Assembly: GCF_029953285.1 (NCBI RefSeq)
Contig: NZ_JASAOI010000069.1
Location: 29,532 to 93,531, forward strand
Length of the DNA stretch: 64,000 nucleotides
Direction of reading: 5' to 3'
Source of the DNA: Yinghuangia seranimata
GTDB lineage: Bacteria > Actinomycetota > Actinomycetes > Streptomycetales > Streptomycetaceae
Position 1 is the stretch's first letter, and each line of letters begins with the position of its first letter. A model generated the notes under the pieces. That model made no database searches, was not told the origin of the DNA, and worked only from the letters and a program-made list of their open reading frames with translations. Shown piece by piece: positions 52,245 to 60,665 of the stretch. The position numbers and the translations under genes were made by a program.

Positions 52245-52292
52245 TCTGATACACCGTCAGATGCATTCTGTCCGCATGATTGACAGTGTCAA
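52245..52292. promoter_or_regulatory. dyads in the fadD/thioesterase divergent promoter
   Basis: TTGACA-G-TGTCAA (52280-52292) is a perfect palindrome whose arms are each a consensus -35 hexamer, one per strand. On the fadD side CAGAAT follows 16 bases after TTGACA. A second, looser dyad TCTGA-N7-TCAGA lies at about 52245-52262. A TetR-type fatty-acid regulator would fit, but none is adjacent. Confidence 0.6.
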
Positions 52293-52355
52293 CAGAGTCA
52301 GCAGACACGTGTCGGCGCAGCCGCCGGCCGCACGGAACCGAAAGGCAGGGCGCGG

Positions 52356-53081
52356 ATGAGCCCGGAACCCACGTCAGCCACCCTCTCGGGCCCCTCCGCG
52401 GCCACCCTGGCGGCCATGCTCGGCGCCGACATGCCCGCCGCGGCCGACATCCCCGACGAGGCCTTCGCCCTGGCCGACGCGGTACGCGAGCTCGTCGAGG
52501 CCACCGTGGTCACCGACGTGGACGCCGCCGCGCGCAGCGAGGCCGCCGAGCTCGTGGCCCGCGCCACCGAGCTGCTGCGTGCCGCCCAGCGCCCCAAGGA
52601 CGCCGTCGTCCAGCTCGTCCGGCACGACAACGGGCGCTTCGAACACCTGACCCAGGCCGGCTCGGGCCGGCTCAACCCGCAGGCCGCCCGCGTCGAGTTC
52701 CTCGACCTGCCGACCCCGCCCCCGGCGGGCGCCGAACCGGTCCCGGTCGAGATCCGCGGCCGCGTCACGCTCCGCGCCCAGCACGGCGGCCCGCCCGGCC
52801 GCGTCCACGGCGGCGTCGTCGCGACGATCCTCGACCAGCTCCTGGGCGTCGCGGCCTCGGCCAGCGGCCCGGCGGGCTTCACGGCGGGCCTGGACATCCG
52901 GTTCCGGCGGGCGACGCCCTACGACGTCCCGCTGGAGCTCAGCGCGCGCTTCGACCGCCGCGAGGGCCGCAAGACGTTCACGACGGGGGAGATCCGCGCC
53001 GACGGCGTCGTGACCGCGGAGGCGACGGCGGTCTTCGTCTCCGACCGCACCCCGGGCGCGGGCACCGGCGCCCACAGCTGA
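52356..53081 (+). CDS. PaaI-type hotdog thioesterase
   Basis: 241 aa. A helical N-terminal half is followed by a hotdog domain with PPGRVHGGVVATILDQLLGVAA (catalytic-site His-Gly-Gly and Asp region) and VSDRT at the end. Such enzymes hydrolyse acyl-CoA thioesters. ATG 52356. The divergent acyl-CoA synthetase suggests that synthesis and hydrolysis of the same CoA ester are managed together. A strong hairpin follows its stop. Confidence 0.85.
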   Translation: MSPEPTSATLSGPSAATLAAMLGADMPAAADIPDEAFALADAVRELVEATVVTDVDAAARSEAAELVARATELLRAAQRPKDAVVQLVRHDNGRFEHLTQAGSGRLNPQAARVEFLDLPTPPPAGAEPVPVEIRGRVTLRAQHGGPPGRVHGGVVATILDQLLGVAASASGPAGFTAGLDIRFRRATPYDVPLELSARFDRREGRKTFTTGEIRADGVVTAEATAVFVSDRTPGAGTGAHS

Positions 53082-53086
53082 ACGCA

Positions 53087-53122
53087 CACGTGCCCGCTCC
53101 CCGGTCGGGGAGCGGGCACGTG
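53087..53122. terminator. bidirectional terminator hairpin
   Basis: A perfect 16-bp inverted repeat (53087-53102 and 53107-53122) with a GGTC loop, between convergent genes. No T-tract follows either strand, so termination would be by hairpin alone or rho-assisted. Confidence 0.85.
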
Positions 53123-53134
53123 AGACGCCTCGGA

Positions 53135-53464
53135 TCAGGCCACGAACGCGGGCCCGGCGTGCTCGGAAACCATCGGCCGCCCGGCCGCGTCCCACGCCAG
53201 CATCCCGCCGTCGATGTTGACGGCGTCCCACCCGCGGGACGCGAGGTACTGCGTGACCTGCGCCGACCGCCCGCCGACCCGGCACATCACATAGACGCGC
53301 TGGTCCTGCGGAACCTCGTCGATCCGCGCGAGCAGGCCGCTCATGGGGATGTGCACCGCACCGTCGACGTGGCCCGCGTGCCACTCCTCGTCCTCACGCA
53401 CGTCGAGCACGAACGCATCCGCGGGCACCTCGGCGACGACGACGGCCGGCAGGGACTGGTGCAT
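53135..53464 (-). CDS. rhodanese-domain protein
   Basis: 109 aa single rhodanese domain. Active-site loop VMCRVGGRSA (catalytic Cys) and the VLDVREDEEWHAGHVDGA CH2A motif are present. Such small proteins carry sulfane sulfur or act as thiosulfate sulfurtransferases. ATG 53464 has GGAG at good spacing; a longer frame to 53686 is low-complexity. A stem-loop at 53709-53737 and the repeated TCAGGGG at 53758-53779 lie upstream. Confidence 0.86.
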   Translation of the reverse strand: MHQSLPAVVVAEVPADAFVLDVREDEEWHAGHVDGAVHIPMSGLLARIDEVPQDQRVYVMCRVGGRSAQVTQYLASRGWDAVNIDGGMLAWDAAGRPMVSEHAGPAFVA

Positions 53465-53776
53465 GGTGACTCCGTCACAGACGAGGGGCACTGACCCAAC
53501 CATTGTCGGCCATCGACGCGAGGACCCGACCCGCCGGTCGCCGCGCGCACGCCCGGCCGTGCCCCTGGGGCGGTTCACGGATGGGTCAGTCGGACCGGCG
53601 CTGAACGGGTCGTGCGGCGCAACACGCGCGCATGATGGTTGATATGCCCGACTGACAGGTAGATGTTGTGATTCACCACCTGGCATTCAGGCCCCACAGA
53701 CCCGGCCTGGTCCGGCCGACGCCCATCCGGCCGGACCGGGCCGGCCCCATGTTCTGGGGTTCAGGGGCTCAGGGGT
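53465..53776. other. intergenic region of 312 bp upstream of the rhodanese gene
   Basis: Contains a perfect 10-bp stem-loop GGTCCGGCCG...CGGCCGGACC (about 53709-53737), probably the terminator of the J-domain gene (minus strand) and a few TCAGGGG repeats. TTGATA at about 53640 with TAGATG downstream looks like a plus-strand promoter but no plus-strand gene follows it. Confidence 0.5.
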
Positions 53777-54580
53777 TCACGGCAGGAGCGTCTGGAGGCG
53801 TACCTCTTCGGCCTCGATGCGTTCCAGGAGCGAGTCCCCCAGGTGCTCCAGCAGCGCGACCGCGTCGCCGTCGGGCGCCAGGGCGAGCAGTTGGCCCATC
53901 GGGCTCTCCAGGAGGGCGTTCCACTCCGTCACGAGCTGTTCGCGGCGCTCGGTCAGCAGCGTCAGGCGGCTCCGCAGCCAGCCGACGCGGTCGAAGTCCC
54001 GCTGCTCGGGCGGCGGCGCCCCGTCGCCCGAGGCCCACTGGGCGTCGAGCTCCATCAGGGCGGCGATGTCACCGGCCGCGTACGCGGCGTTGACCCGGGC
54101 GATGAACTCGCCGCGGCGCTCCTTCTCGTCGGCGTCCTGCGCCAGGTCGGGGTGGGCGCGGCGGGCCAGCTCGCGGTAGAGCCGCCTGGCCTCCTCGCTC
54201 GGCTTGACCCGGCGGGGCTCCTCGGCGGGCGGTTCGGGGATGCCGGGGCCTGTGCCGTCGCCGCTCAGGGCGTCCATCAGGTCGTCGAGGTCCGGCATGG
54301 GGTCGACGCGGGCCCGCGCCGCGACCGCCCGCCGGATGTCCTCGGCGTCGCCGCTCCGGGCCGCTTGGGCCTCCGCGACCAGGGCCTCCAGCTCGTCGAG
54401 CCGCTCGTAGAGCGGGCCGAGCCGCCGGTGGTGCTCGATCGCGAGATTGTCCAGTTCGACGCGCAACGAGATCACGTCGACCTCGGCGTCGAGGAGTGCG
54501 GCCTCAGCGGCGGCGAGCTCCCGCTCCAGCCCGTCCACCTGGGGATCCACCCAGGTCACGGGTGCGTTGGCGTCGTCCAT
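53777..54580 (-). CDS. J-domain (DnaJ-like) protein
   Basis: 267 aa cytoplasmic. A coiled-coil N-terminal half (residues 15-75; LERELAAAEAALLDAEVD) and a loop rich in Asp precede a J-domain-like helix pair around residue 130: EEARRLYRELARRAHPDLA, with the HPD-type tripeptide AHPD. The HPD motif stimulates DnaK ATPase, so the protein probably recruits DnaK to an unknown client. No Gly/Phe or zinc domain, so it is a class III J protein. ATG 54580. Confidence 0.75.
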   Translation of the reverse strand: MDDANAPVTWVDPQVDGLERELAAAEAALLDAEVDVISLRVELDNLAIEHHRRLGPLYERLDELEALVAEAQAARSGDAEDIRRAVAARARVDPMPDLDDLMDALSGDGTGPGIPEPPAEEPRRVKPSEEARRLYRELARRAHPDLAQDADEKERRGEFIARVNAAYAAGDIAALMELDAQWASGDGAPPPEQRDFDRVGWLRSRLTLLTERREQLVTEWNALLESPMGQLLALAPDGDAVALLEHLGDSLLERIEAEEVRLQTLLP

Positions 54581-54775
54581 CCCAGCCTTTCCGCGGGGCC
54601 GCACGGCCTTGCCGGGCAAGGCGTTCCGGCGTCTCCGTACAAACCTGTTAGGTGTCGAGAAGATCAAATCACTGACAACAGCCCACACCAGCCTATGTGT
54701 TAGGGCAGCATGGTCAGGCCGTCCCTGGCCAGTCGATCCAACCAAGCAGTTGGCTAGAGGGGATAAGATCCAGCC

Positions 54776-55369
54776 ATGCCGCCCGACACCGCACGTACCC
54801 GAGCCAAACTTCTCGACGCCGCACGCGCGGAATTCGCCGAGCACGGCATCGCCGGTGCACGCGTCGACCGCATCGCCCTGCGAGCCGGGGTGAACAAGGA
54901 GCGCATCTATGCGTATTTCGGGAACAAGGAACAGCTGTTCCAGCACGTCCTCAGTGAGTCGCTCCAAGAGCTGACCGCCGTCGTCACCATGCCGAGTGAC
55001 GACCCTGCCGAGTACGTCGCACAGATCTACGACTTCTACATCGCGCGGCCGGAGCTCCTCCGCCTGCTCCTGTGGGAGGCGCTGTACTACGGGAACGAGC
55101 CGATCCCGGACGAGGAGCGGCGGGCCACGAGCTACGCCGTCAAGCTGCAGGAGTTCGCCGAACACCTCGGCGTGCAGCCCACCCCGGACGTGGCCCAGCT
55201 GCTGTTCTCGCTGATCGGCGTCGCAGCGTGGCAGTCCACGATGCCCCAGATGGCACGCATCATCCTGGGCAGCGAGACCGAGTCCGAACAGGCCCAGGCC
55301 CGCCGCCGGGAGCACCTGGTCGAGTTCACCCGACAGTCCATAGCCTCGGTGAAGCAGCCGCAGGCGTAA
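54776..55369 (+). CDS. TetR-family regulator
   Basis: 197 aa. N-terminal HTH (residues 10-55): LLDAARAEFAEHGIAGARVDRIALRAGVNKERIYAYFGNKEQL. The C-terminal ligand domain (60-190) is helical and ends REHLVEFTRQSIASVKQPQA. TAAGAT at 54764-54769 lies 6 bases before the ATG, so the mRNA may be leaderless. A CCAA-GCAG-TTGG dyad sits just upstream (54743-54754) and could be an autoregulatory site. The last 23 codons and the following ~60 bp are repeated at 55886-56019. Confidence 0.9.
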   Translation: MPPDTARTRAKLLDAARAEFAEHGIAGARVDRIALRAGVNKERIYAYFGNKEQLFQHVLSESLQELTAVVTMPSDDPAEYVAQIYDFYIARPELLRLLLWEALYYGNEPIPDEERRATSYAVKLQEFAEHLGVQPTPDVAQLLFSLIGVAAWQSTMPQMARIILGSETESEQAQARRREHLVEFTRQSIASVKQPQA

Positions 55370-55404
55370 TCAGGACTCGTCGGACCAGCCACGCTCGATG
55401 ATGG

Positions 55405-55440
55405 GGCCGGTACCGTCACCTCCGTAGCACGGGACCGGCC
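55405..55440. terminator. hairpin after the tetR gene
   Basis: GGCCGGT at 55405-55411 pairs with ACCGGCC at 55434-55440, with further CCGT/ACGG pairs inside. The same structure recurs after the tail copy at 55984-56019, so the duplication includes this hairpin. Confidence 0.6.
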
Positions 55441-55454
55441 TCGGGACACCAGGG

Positions 55455-55889
55455 ATGCAGCGAACGATCGACCTCAACGCCGACCTCGGCGAAGGATTCG
55501 GGCCATGGCGGCTCGGCGACGACGAGGCACTGCTGGATGTGATCACCAGTGCCAACGTCGCGTGCGGGTTCCATGCAGGTGATCCCTCGACGATGCGGCG
55601 GACCTGCGATGCCGCGGTGGCCCGCGGGGTGCGCATCGGCGCCCAGGTGGGCTACCGCGACCTGGCCGGCTTCGGCCGGCGCGACATGGACTACGCGCCG
55701 GCCGAGCTGACCGACGATCTGCTGTACCAGATCGGTGCCCTCGACGCGTTCGCGCGCGCCGCTGGGGACCGAGTGCGGTACGTCAAACCGCACGGAGCCC
55801 TGTACAACCGCATCGCCCTTGACGCGGGACTCGCCACAGTCCCGGAAGCGTTCGCGGACAGCGCCTCACGGCGGAGGGTCGGCTCATGA
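55455..55889 (+). pseudogene. pxpA: truncated 5-oxoprolinase subunit A (LamB/YcsF, pxpA) gene
   Basis: The first 135 residues match Pxp[38 protein letters not shown], and [12 protein letters not shown], with catalytic-region motifs present. Full-length PxpA is about 250 aa; here homology stops near residue 135 and the frame ends at 144 after unrelated residues. The frame then runs into the duplicate tetR tail. PxpA normally works with PxpB and PxpC on 5-oxoproline; here the companions are replaced by a fused HyuA-HyuB gene downstream. The product is probably non-functional. Confidence 0.82.
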
Positions 55890-55957
55890 GCCGCCGTGAG
55901 CACCTGGTCGAACCAACGCGGCGGTCCACGCCCTCGGTGAAGCAGCCGCAGGCGTGA
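55886..55957 (+). pseudogene. duplicated C-terminal remnant of the TetR gene
   Basis: Translating from ATG 55886 gives 23 residues, [23 protein letters not shown], whose pattern REHLVE..TR.S..SVKQPQA is the end of the TetR protein at 54776-55369 (stop included). The bases after the stop also copy the region downstream of tetR. It is therefore a fragment of a second tetR copy whose 5' part is lost; no start or HTH remains. Confidence 0.85.
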
Positions 55958-55983
55958 CGGCTGACGCCACGCGACAAAGGTGA

Positions 55984-56019
55984 GGCCGGTCCCACTACCT
56001 CGGTAGACCGGGACCGGCC
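55984..56019. terminator. hairpin upstream of the oxoprolinase gene
   Basis: Perfect 10-bp arms GGCCGGTCCC (55984-55993) and GGGACCGGCC (56010-56019), with TACC/GGTA pairing inside the loop. It copies the hairpin at 55405-55440 and would insulate the following gene from upstream transcription. Confidence 0.65.
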
Positions 56020-56139
56020 ATCCGCCCCGCGGGCCCCACGACACCGACACGGCGGTTTCCCGCCCGCCCCGTCCCCGTTTCCCCCGGCCAACCGGTAGAA
56101 CCGGTGGCAGCAGGTGGTTTCCGGCAACCGGGAGGCAAA

Positions 56140-59100
56140 GTGACGGCGCGGCGCTGGCAGTTCTGGGTGGACCGGGGCGGGACCTTCACCGACATCGTCG
56201 CCCGCCGCCCGGACGGCCGCCTGGTCACCCACAAGCTGCTCTCCGAGAACCCGGCGCGCTACCGCGACGCCGCGGTAGCGGGCATCCGCACGCTGCTCGG
56301 GCTCGCCCCGGACGCCCCGGTCACCCCCGACCTGGTCGAGCAGGTCCGCATGGGCACCACGGTCGCCACCAACGCCCTGCTGGAACGCAAGGGCGACCGC
56401 ACCGTCCTCGTCGTCACGCGCGGCTTCCGTGACGCGCTCCGCATCGCCTACCAGAACCGTCCGAGCATCTTCGCGCGCCACATCGTGCTGCCCGAGGCGC
56501 TTTACGAGCGGGTCCTCGAGGTCGACGAGCGGATGGCCGCGGACGGCACCGTGCTGCGCGCGCCCGACCTCGCCGCGCTCGCCGACGGGCTCCGCGAGGC
56601 GTACGACGCGGGCATCCGCGCCGTCGCCGTGGTCTGTCTGCACAGCTACCTGCACCCCGGGCACGAGCAGGCCGTCGGCCTGCTCGCCCGCGAGCTCGGC
56701 TTCCCGCAGGTGTCGCTGTCCAGCGAGGTCAGCCCGCTCATGAAGATCGTGCCGCGGGGCGACACCACAGTCGTCGACGCCTACCTCTCGCCGGTACTGC
56801 GCCGCTACGTCTCCCAGGTCGCCGACCAACTGCCCGGTGTGCGCCTGATGTTCATGCAGTCCAACGGCGGCCTCGCGGAGGCGCACCACTTCCGTGGCAA
56901 GGACGCCGTGCTGTCCGGCCCCGCGGGCGGCATCGTCGGCATGGCCCGTATGTCGGAGGTCGCCGGATACGACAAGGTCATCGGCTTCGACATGGGCGGC
57001 ACGTCCACCGACGTGTCGCACTACACCGGCGAGTACGAGCGGGTCTTCGACACCCGGGTCGCCGGGGTCCGGCTGCGTGCCCCGATGCTCGCCATCGACA
57101 CCGTCGCGGCGGGCGGCGGCTCGGTGTTGCGGTTCGACGGCGGCCGCTACCGCGTCGGTCCCGAGTCGGCGGGCGCCCACCCGGGCCCGGCCTGCTACCG
57201 CAACGGCGGCCCACTGACCGTCACGGACGCCAACGTGATGCTCGGCCGCATCCAGCCGGCCTTCTTCCCGCACGTGTTCGGCCCGGACGGCGACCAGCCG
57301 CTGGACGCCGCCGAGGTGCGCGGCCGGTTCACCGCGCTCGCGGCGGAGATCCGCGCGGCGACCGGCGACGACCGCACCCCGGAGGAGGTCGCCGAAGGCT
57401 TTCTGCGCATCGCGATCGCGAACACCGCCAACGCGGTCAAGCGCATCTCCGTGGAAAAGGGCCACGACGTCGCCGAGTACGCCCTCACCACGTTCGGCGG
57501 CGCCGGCGGCCAGCACGCCTGCGCCCTCGCCGACTCGCTCGGCATCCGGACCGTGCTCGTGCCGCCGATGGCCGGCGTGCTGTCCGCCCTCGGCATCGGG
57601 CTCGCCGACACCACCGCGATGCGCCAGCACGCGGTCGAGGCCCGGCTGTCCGCCGAGGCGATGCCCGGGGTGCGCGCGACCGCCGACGAGCTGGAGGCCG
57701 CCGCGCGCGCCGAACTCGGCGACGAGGGCGTCCCGTCCGACCGCATCCGGGTGGCCCGGCGCGCCCACCTGCGCTACGACGGCACCGACACCGCGCTGGC
57801 GGTGGACCTCGCCGACCCGGCCGCGATGACCGCGGCGTTCGAGGGGCTGCACCGGCGCACGTACTCGTTCCTCATGGAACGCCCGCTGATCGTCGAGTCG
57901 GTGGCCGTCGAGGCGACCGGTCTCACCGAGCAGCCCGAACGCCTGGAGGCGGCGGCCGCCGAGGCGCCAACAGGCGGCGCCGGGCCGGTCCCGGTGCGCG
58001 CCTACGTGGCCGGGACCTGGCGCGACATCCCCCTGCTCCGACGCGCGTTCATGGCACCCGGCGAGCACGTCACGGGCCCGGCGATCGTCACCGACCCCAA
58101 CTCGACCACCCTCGTCGACGACGGCTGGCGCGCCACCGCCACCGGCGACGGGCACCTGCGCATCGAACGCGTGACACCGCGCGCCGACGCCGCGGAGGGC
58201 ACCGCCGCCGACCCCGTGCTCCTGGAGATCTTCAACAACCTGTTCATGTCCATCGCCGAACAGATGGGCAGCGCCCTGGAGTCGACCGCGCAGTCGGTGA
58301 ACATCCGGGAGCGGTTGGACTTCTCGTGCGCGCTGTTCGACCCGGACGGCAACCTCATCGCCAACGCCCCGCACATCCCGGTGCACCTCGGTTCGATGAG
58401 CAGCACCGTGCAGGAGGTCGTCCGACGCCGCCGCGCGGAACTCAAGCCGGGCGACGTGTACGCGGTCAACGACCCGTACCACGGCGGCACCCACCTGCCC
58501 GACATCACGGTGGTCACCCCGGTGTTCGCCGAGCAGTCGCCCCCCGGCACGGCCCCGGAGATCCTGTTCTTCGTCGCCGCCCGCGGCCACCACGCCGAGA
58601 TCGGCGGCCTGACCCCGGGCTCGATGCCCGCGGACAGCACGGTCATCGACGAGGAGGGCGTGCTGTTCGACGCGTGGCTGCTCGTCGACGGCGGCCGGTT
58701 CCGCGAGGCCGAGACGCTGCGGCTGCTCACCGAGGCGCGGTACCCGTCCCGCAACCCGGCGGCCAACCTCGCCGACCTGCGCGCCCAGGTCGCGGCGAAC
58801 ACCAAGGGCGTCGAGGAAGTCCGTCGCATGATCGCGCACTTCGGGCTCGACGTGGTCCAGGCCTACATGCGGCACGTGCAGGACAACGCCGAGGAGGCGG
58901 TTCGCCGGGTCATCGACGCGCTCGACGACGGCGCCTACCGCTACGAGACGGACTCCGGCGCGGCCATCGCGGTACGAGTGGCGGTGGACCGGGCGACCCG
59001 CTCGGCGACCGTCGACTTCACCGGCACCTCCGCCCAGCTGTCGACCAACCTCAATGCGCCGTCGTCGGTCGTCACGGCCGCCGTCCTCTATGTCTTCCGC

Positions 59101-59751
59101 ACCCTCGTCGCCGCCGAGATCCCGCTCAACGAGGGCTGCCTGCGCCCGCTGACGATCGTCGTCCCGCCCGACTCGATGCTCGCGCCCGAGTACCCGGCCG
59201 CCGTCGTCGCGGGCAACGTCGAGACCTCCCAGGCGGTCACCGGCGCCCTGTATGCGGCAATGGGCATCCAGGCGGAGGGCTCCGGCACGATGAACAACGT
59301 CACCTTCGGCAACGCCCAGCACCAGTACTACGAGACGCTGGGCTCCGGCTCGGGCGCGGGCGACGGCTTCGACGGCGCACCGGTCGTGCAGACCCACATG
59401 ACGAACTCGCGGCTGACCGACCCCGAAGTGCTGGAGTGGCGGTTCCCGGTTCGGCTGGAGGAGTTCGCGGTGCGCCACGGCAGCGGCGGCGCCGGGCGGT
59501 GGCACGGCGGAGACGGCGCGGTGCGGCGGATCCGGTTCCTGGAGCCGATGACGGTGTGCACACTGTCGGGCCACCGGCGGGTGCCCCCGTACGGGATGTC
59601 GGGCGGCGAGCCGGGCGCGCTGGGCCGCAACCGGGTGCGCCGCGCGGACGGCTCGGTGGTCGAGCTGGCCGGGTTCGACGCCGTCGACGTGGCCGCGGGC
59701 GACGTCCTGGAAATCGAGACCCCCGGCGGCGGGGGCTACGGGACGCCCTGA
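56140..59751 (+). CDS. 5-oxoprolinase/hydantoinase, fused HyuA-HyuB
   Basis: 1203 aa. The HyuA part (about 1-690) has the actin-fold phosphate motifs: [17 protein letters not shown] at the N-terminus, [14 protein letters not shown] and [16 protein letters not shown]. The HyuB part (about 700-1203) starts [40 protein letters not shown] and carries the conserved GHHAEIGG and [16 protein letters not shown] metal region ([12 protein letters not shown]). ATP-dependent opening of 5-oxoproline or hydantoins is the family reaction. GTG 56140 has GGAGG. It stands downstream of the broken pxpA, so oxoproline use probably relies on this one protein. Confidence 0.88.
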   Translation: MTARRWQFWVDRGGTFTDIVARRPDGRLVTHKLLSENPARYRDAAVAGIRTLLGLAPDAPVTPDLVEQVRMGTTVATNALLERKGDRTVLVVTRGFRDALRIAYQNRPSIFARHIVLPEALYERVLEVDERMAADGTVLRAPDLAALADGLREAYDAGIRAVAVVCLHSYLHPGHEQAVGLLARELGFPQVSLSSEVSPLMKIVPRGDTTVVDAYLSPVLRRYVSQVADQLPGVRLMFMQSNGGLAEAHHFRGKDAVLSGPAGGIVGMARMSEVAGYDKVIGFDMGGTSTDVSHYTGEYERVFDTRVAGVRLRAPMLAIDTVAAGGGSVLRFDGGRYRVGPESAGAHPGPACYRNGGPLTVTDANVMLGRIQPAFFPHVFGPDGDQPLDAAEVRGRFTALAAEIRAATGDDRTPEEVAEGFLRIAIANTANAVKRISVEKGHDVAEYALTTFGGAGGQHACALADSLGIRTVLVPPMAGVLSALGIGLADTTAMRQHAVEARLSAEAMPGVRATADELEAAARAELGDEGVPSDRIRVARRAHLRYDGTDTALAVDLADPAAMTAAFEGLHRRTYSFLMERPLIVESVAVEATGLTEQPERLEAAAAEAPTGGAGPVPVRAYVAGTWRDIPLLRRAFMAPGEHVTGPAIVTDPNSTTLVDDGWRATATGDGHLRIERVTPRADAAEGTAADPVLLEIFNNLFMSIAEQMGSALESTAQSVNIRERLDFSCALFDPDGNLIANAPHIPVHLGSMSSTVQEVVRRRRAELKPGDVYAVNDPYHGGTHLPDITVVTPVFAEQSPPGTAPEILFFVAARGHHAEIGGLTPGSMPADSTVIDEEGVLFDAWLLVDGGRFREAETLRLLTEARYPSRNPAANLADLRAQVAANTKGVEEVRRMIAHFGLDVVQAYMRHVQDNAEEAVRRVIDALDDGAYRYETDSGAAIAVRVAVDRATRSATVDFTGTSAQLSTNLNAPSSVVTAAVLYVFRTLVAAEIPLNEGCLRPLTIVVPPDSMLAPEYPAAVVAGNVETSQAVTGALYAAMGIQAEGSGTMNNVTFGNAQHQYYETLGSGSGAGDGFDGAPVVQTHMTNSRLTDPEVLEWRFPVRLEEFAVRHGSGGAGRWHGGDGAVRRIRFLEPMTVCTLSGHRRVPPYGMSGGEPGALGRNRVRRADGSVVELAGFDAVDVAAGDVLEIETPGGGGYGTP

Positions 59752-59821
59752 GGGTGAGGGCCGGTGCGGGGGGAATCCCGCGCCCTACGGTTCCGGCGGA
59801 CCGTAGCGGGCCGCAGACCGG

Positions 59822-60535
59822 TCAGGCGGGCATGCGCGTGGCCAGGCCGTCGAGGACGACGCCCAGGCCGTACTCGAACTTGGCGTCGCGCAGCGCCACC
59901 GGGTCAGGCACGTCCACATAACCCCCGGCGAGGTCCGGGTGCTGTGCCGCGGCCTCGCGCGCGGCGGGCATCAGACGCGCGACGAACTCGGCCTCGGTCT
60001 CACCGGACCGGGCAACCGTGGTGAGCCACGCGGCCTCGGTGGTGCTCATGCCGATGACGTACGACAGCACGGTGTCGATCGCCCCGTGCGGCTGGGGGAA
60101 GCCGGTCTGCGTGAACAGCGCCGCCAGGTTGTTCGAGAACGCCATGAGGTTCGGGCCCAGGTAGGCCAGCCCGGCCTGGCCGAGGACGCCCGCCACCCAG
60201 GGGTGCCGTAGCGCCGTCGCGCGGAACGACCGGGCGGCGTCGGCCACGTCGGCGCGCCAGTCGGGGCCGCCGGGCGCGGGCAGCGCGATCTCGCCGCAGA
60301 CCTCGTCGACGGCAAGCTCCATCAGCTCGTCCTTCGTCGCCACGTGCCGGTACAGGGAGGTCGCGCCGGCGTTCAGGCGCGCGCCGAGCTTGCGCATGCT
60401 GAGCGCCTCGACGCCCTCCGCGTCGAGCATCGCGATGGCCTCGCGCACGATCGCGGTGCGGGAGAGCGCGGGCTGGTCGGCCTCGCGCGGAGTGCGGGCC
60501 CAGACGGACGGGACGGGCTTCGATGCTGCGGGCAT
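59822..60535 (-). CDS. TetR-family regulator of the adjacent MFS efflux gene
   Basis: 237 aa. HTH at residues 25-75 (SRTAIVREAIAMLDAEGVEALSMRKLGARLNAGATSLYRHVATKDEL) is of the TetR type with a C-terminal domain typical of the TetR_C drug-binding class (LMAFSNNLAALFTQTGF). ATG 60535 has GGAGGAG. It is divergent from the MFS gene across the operator array 60554-60649, which strongly implies that it represses the transporter and itself. Confidence 0.92.
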   Translation of the reverse strand: MPAASKPVPSVWARTPREADQPALSRTAIVREAIAMLDAEGVEALSMRKLGARLNAGATSLYRHVATKDELMELAVDEVCGEIALPAPGGPDWRADVADAARSFRATALRHPWVAGVLGQAGLAYLGPNLMAFSNNLAALFTQTGFPQPHGAIDTVLSYVIGMSTTEAAWLTTVARSGETEAEFVARLMPAAREAAAQHPDLAGGYVDVPDPVALRDAKFEYGLGVVLDGLATRMPA

Positions 60536-60553
60536 GGCGCTCCTCCGGACTGC

Positions 60554-60649
60554 TGCGTACACCGTGCGCGCTCAGCGTACACACGAAGACTGTTGCGCAC
60601 ACTGTTCCGTCATGCGTACAGTGTGCGCACGATAGGAACGGTGTACGCA
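60554..60649. promoter_or_regulatory. TetR operator array between tetR and the MFS gene
   Basis: Six half-sites of pattern TGCGYACA(C/G)YGT: plus strand at 60554, 60574, 60594 and 60613, minus strand at 60618-60629 and 60638-60649. Two pairs are perfect 12-bp inverted repeats: TGCGTACACCGT (60554-60565) with ACGGTGTACGCA (60638-60649), and TGCGCACACTGT (60594-60605) with ACAGTGTGCGCA (60618-60629). Same-strand sites are 20 bp apart. The MFS promoter TTGCGC (60593-60598), 18 bp, TACAGT (60617-60622) is buried in the inner pair. Confidence 0.82.
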
Positions 60650-60665
60650 ACGGAGGGGAAAGACC

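Noticed and set aside
55783..59574. Long minus-strand frame under the oxoprolinase gene
   Set aside because: The plus strand encodes a 1203-aa protein with complete HyuA and HyuB motifs; the minus frame is Arg/Gly-rich noise.
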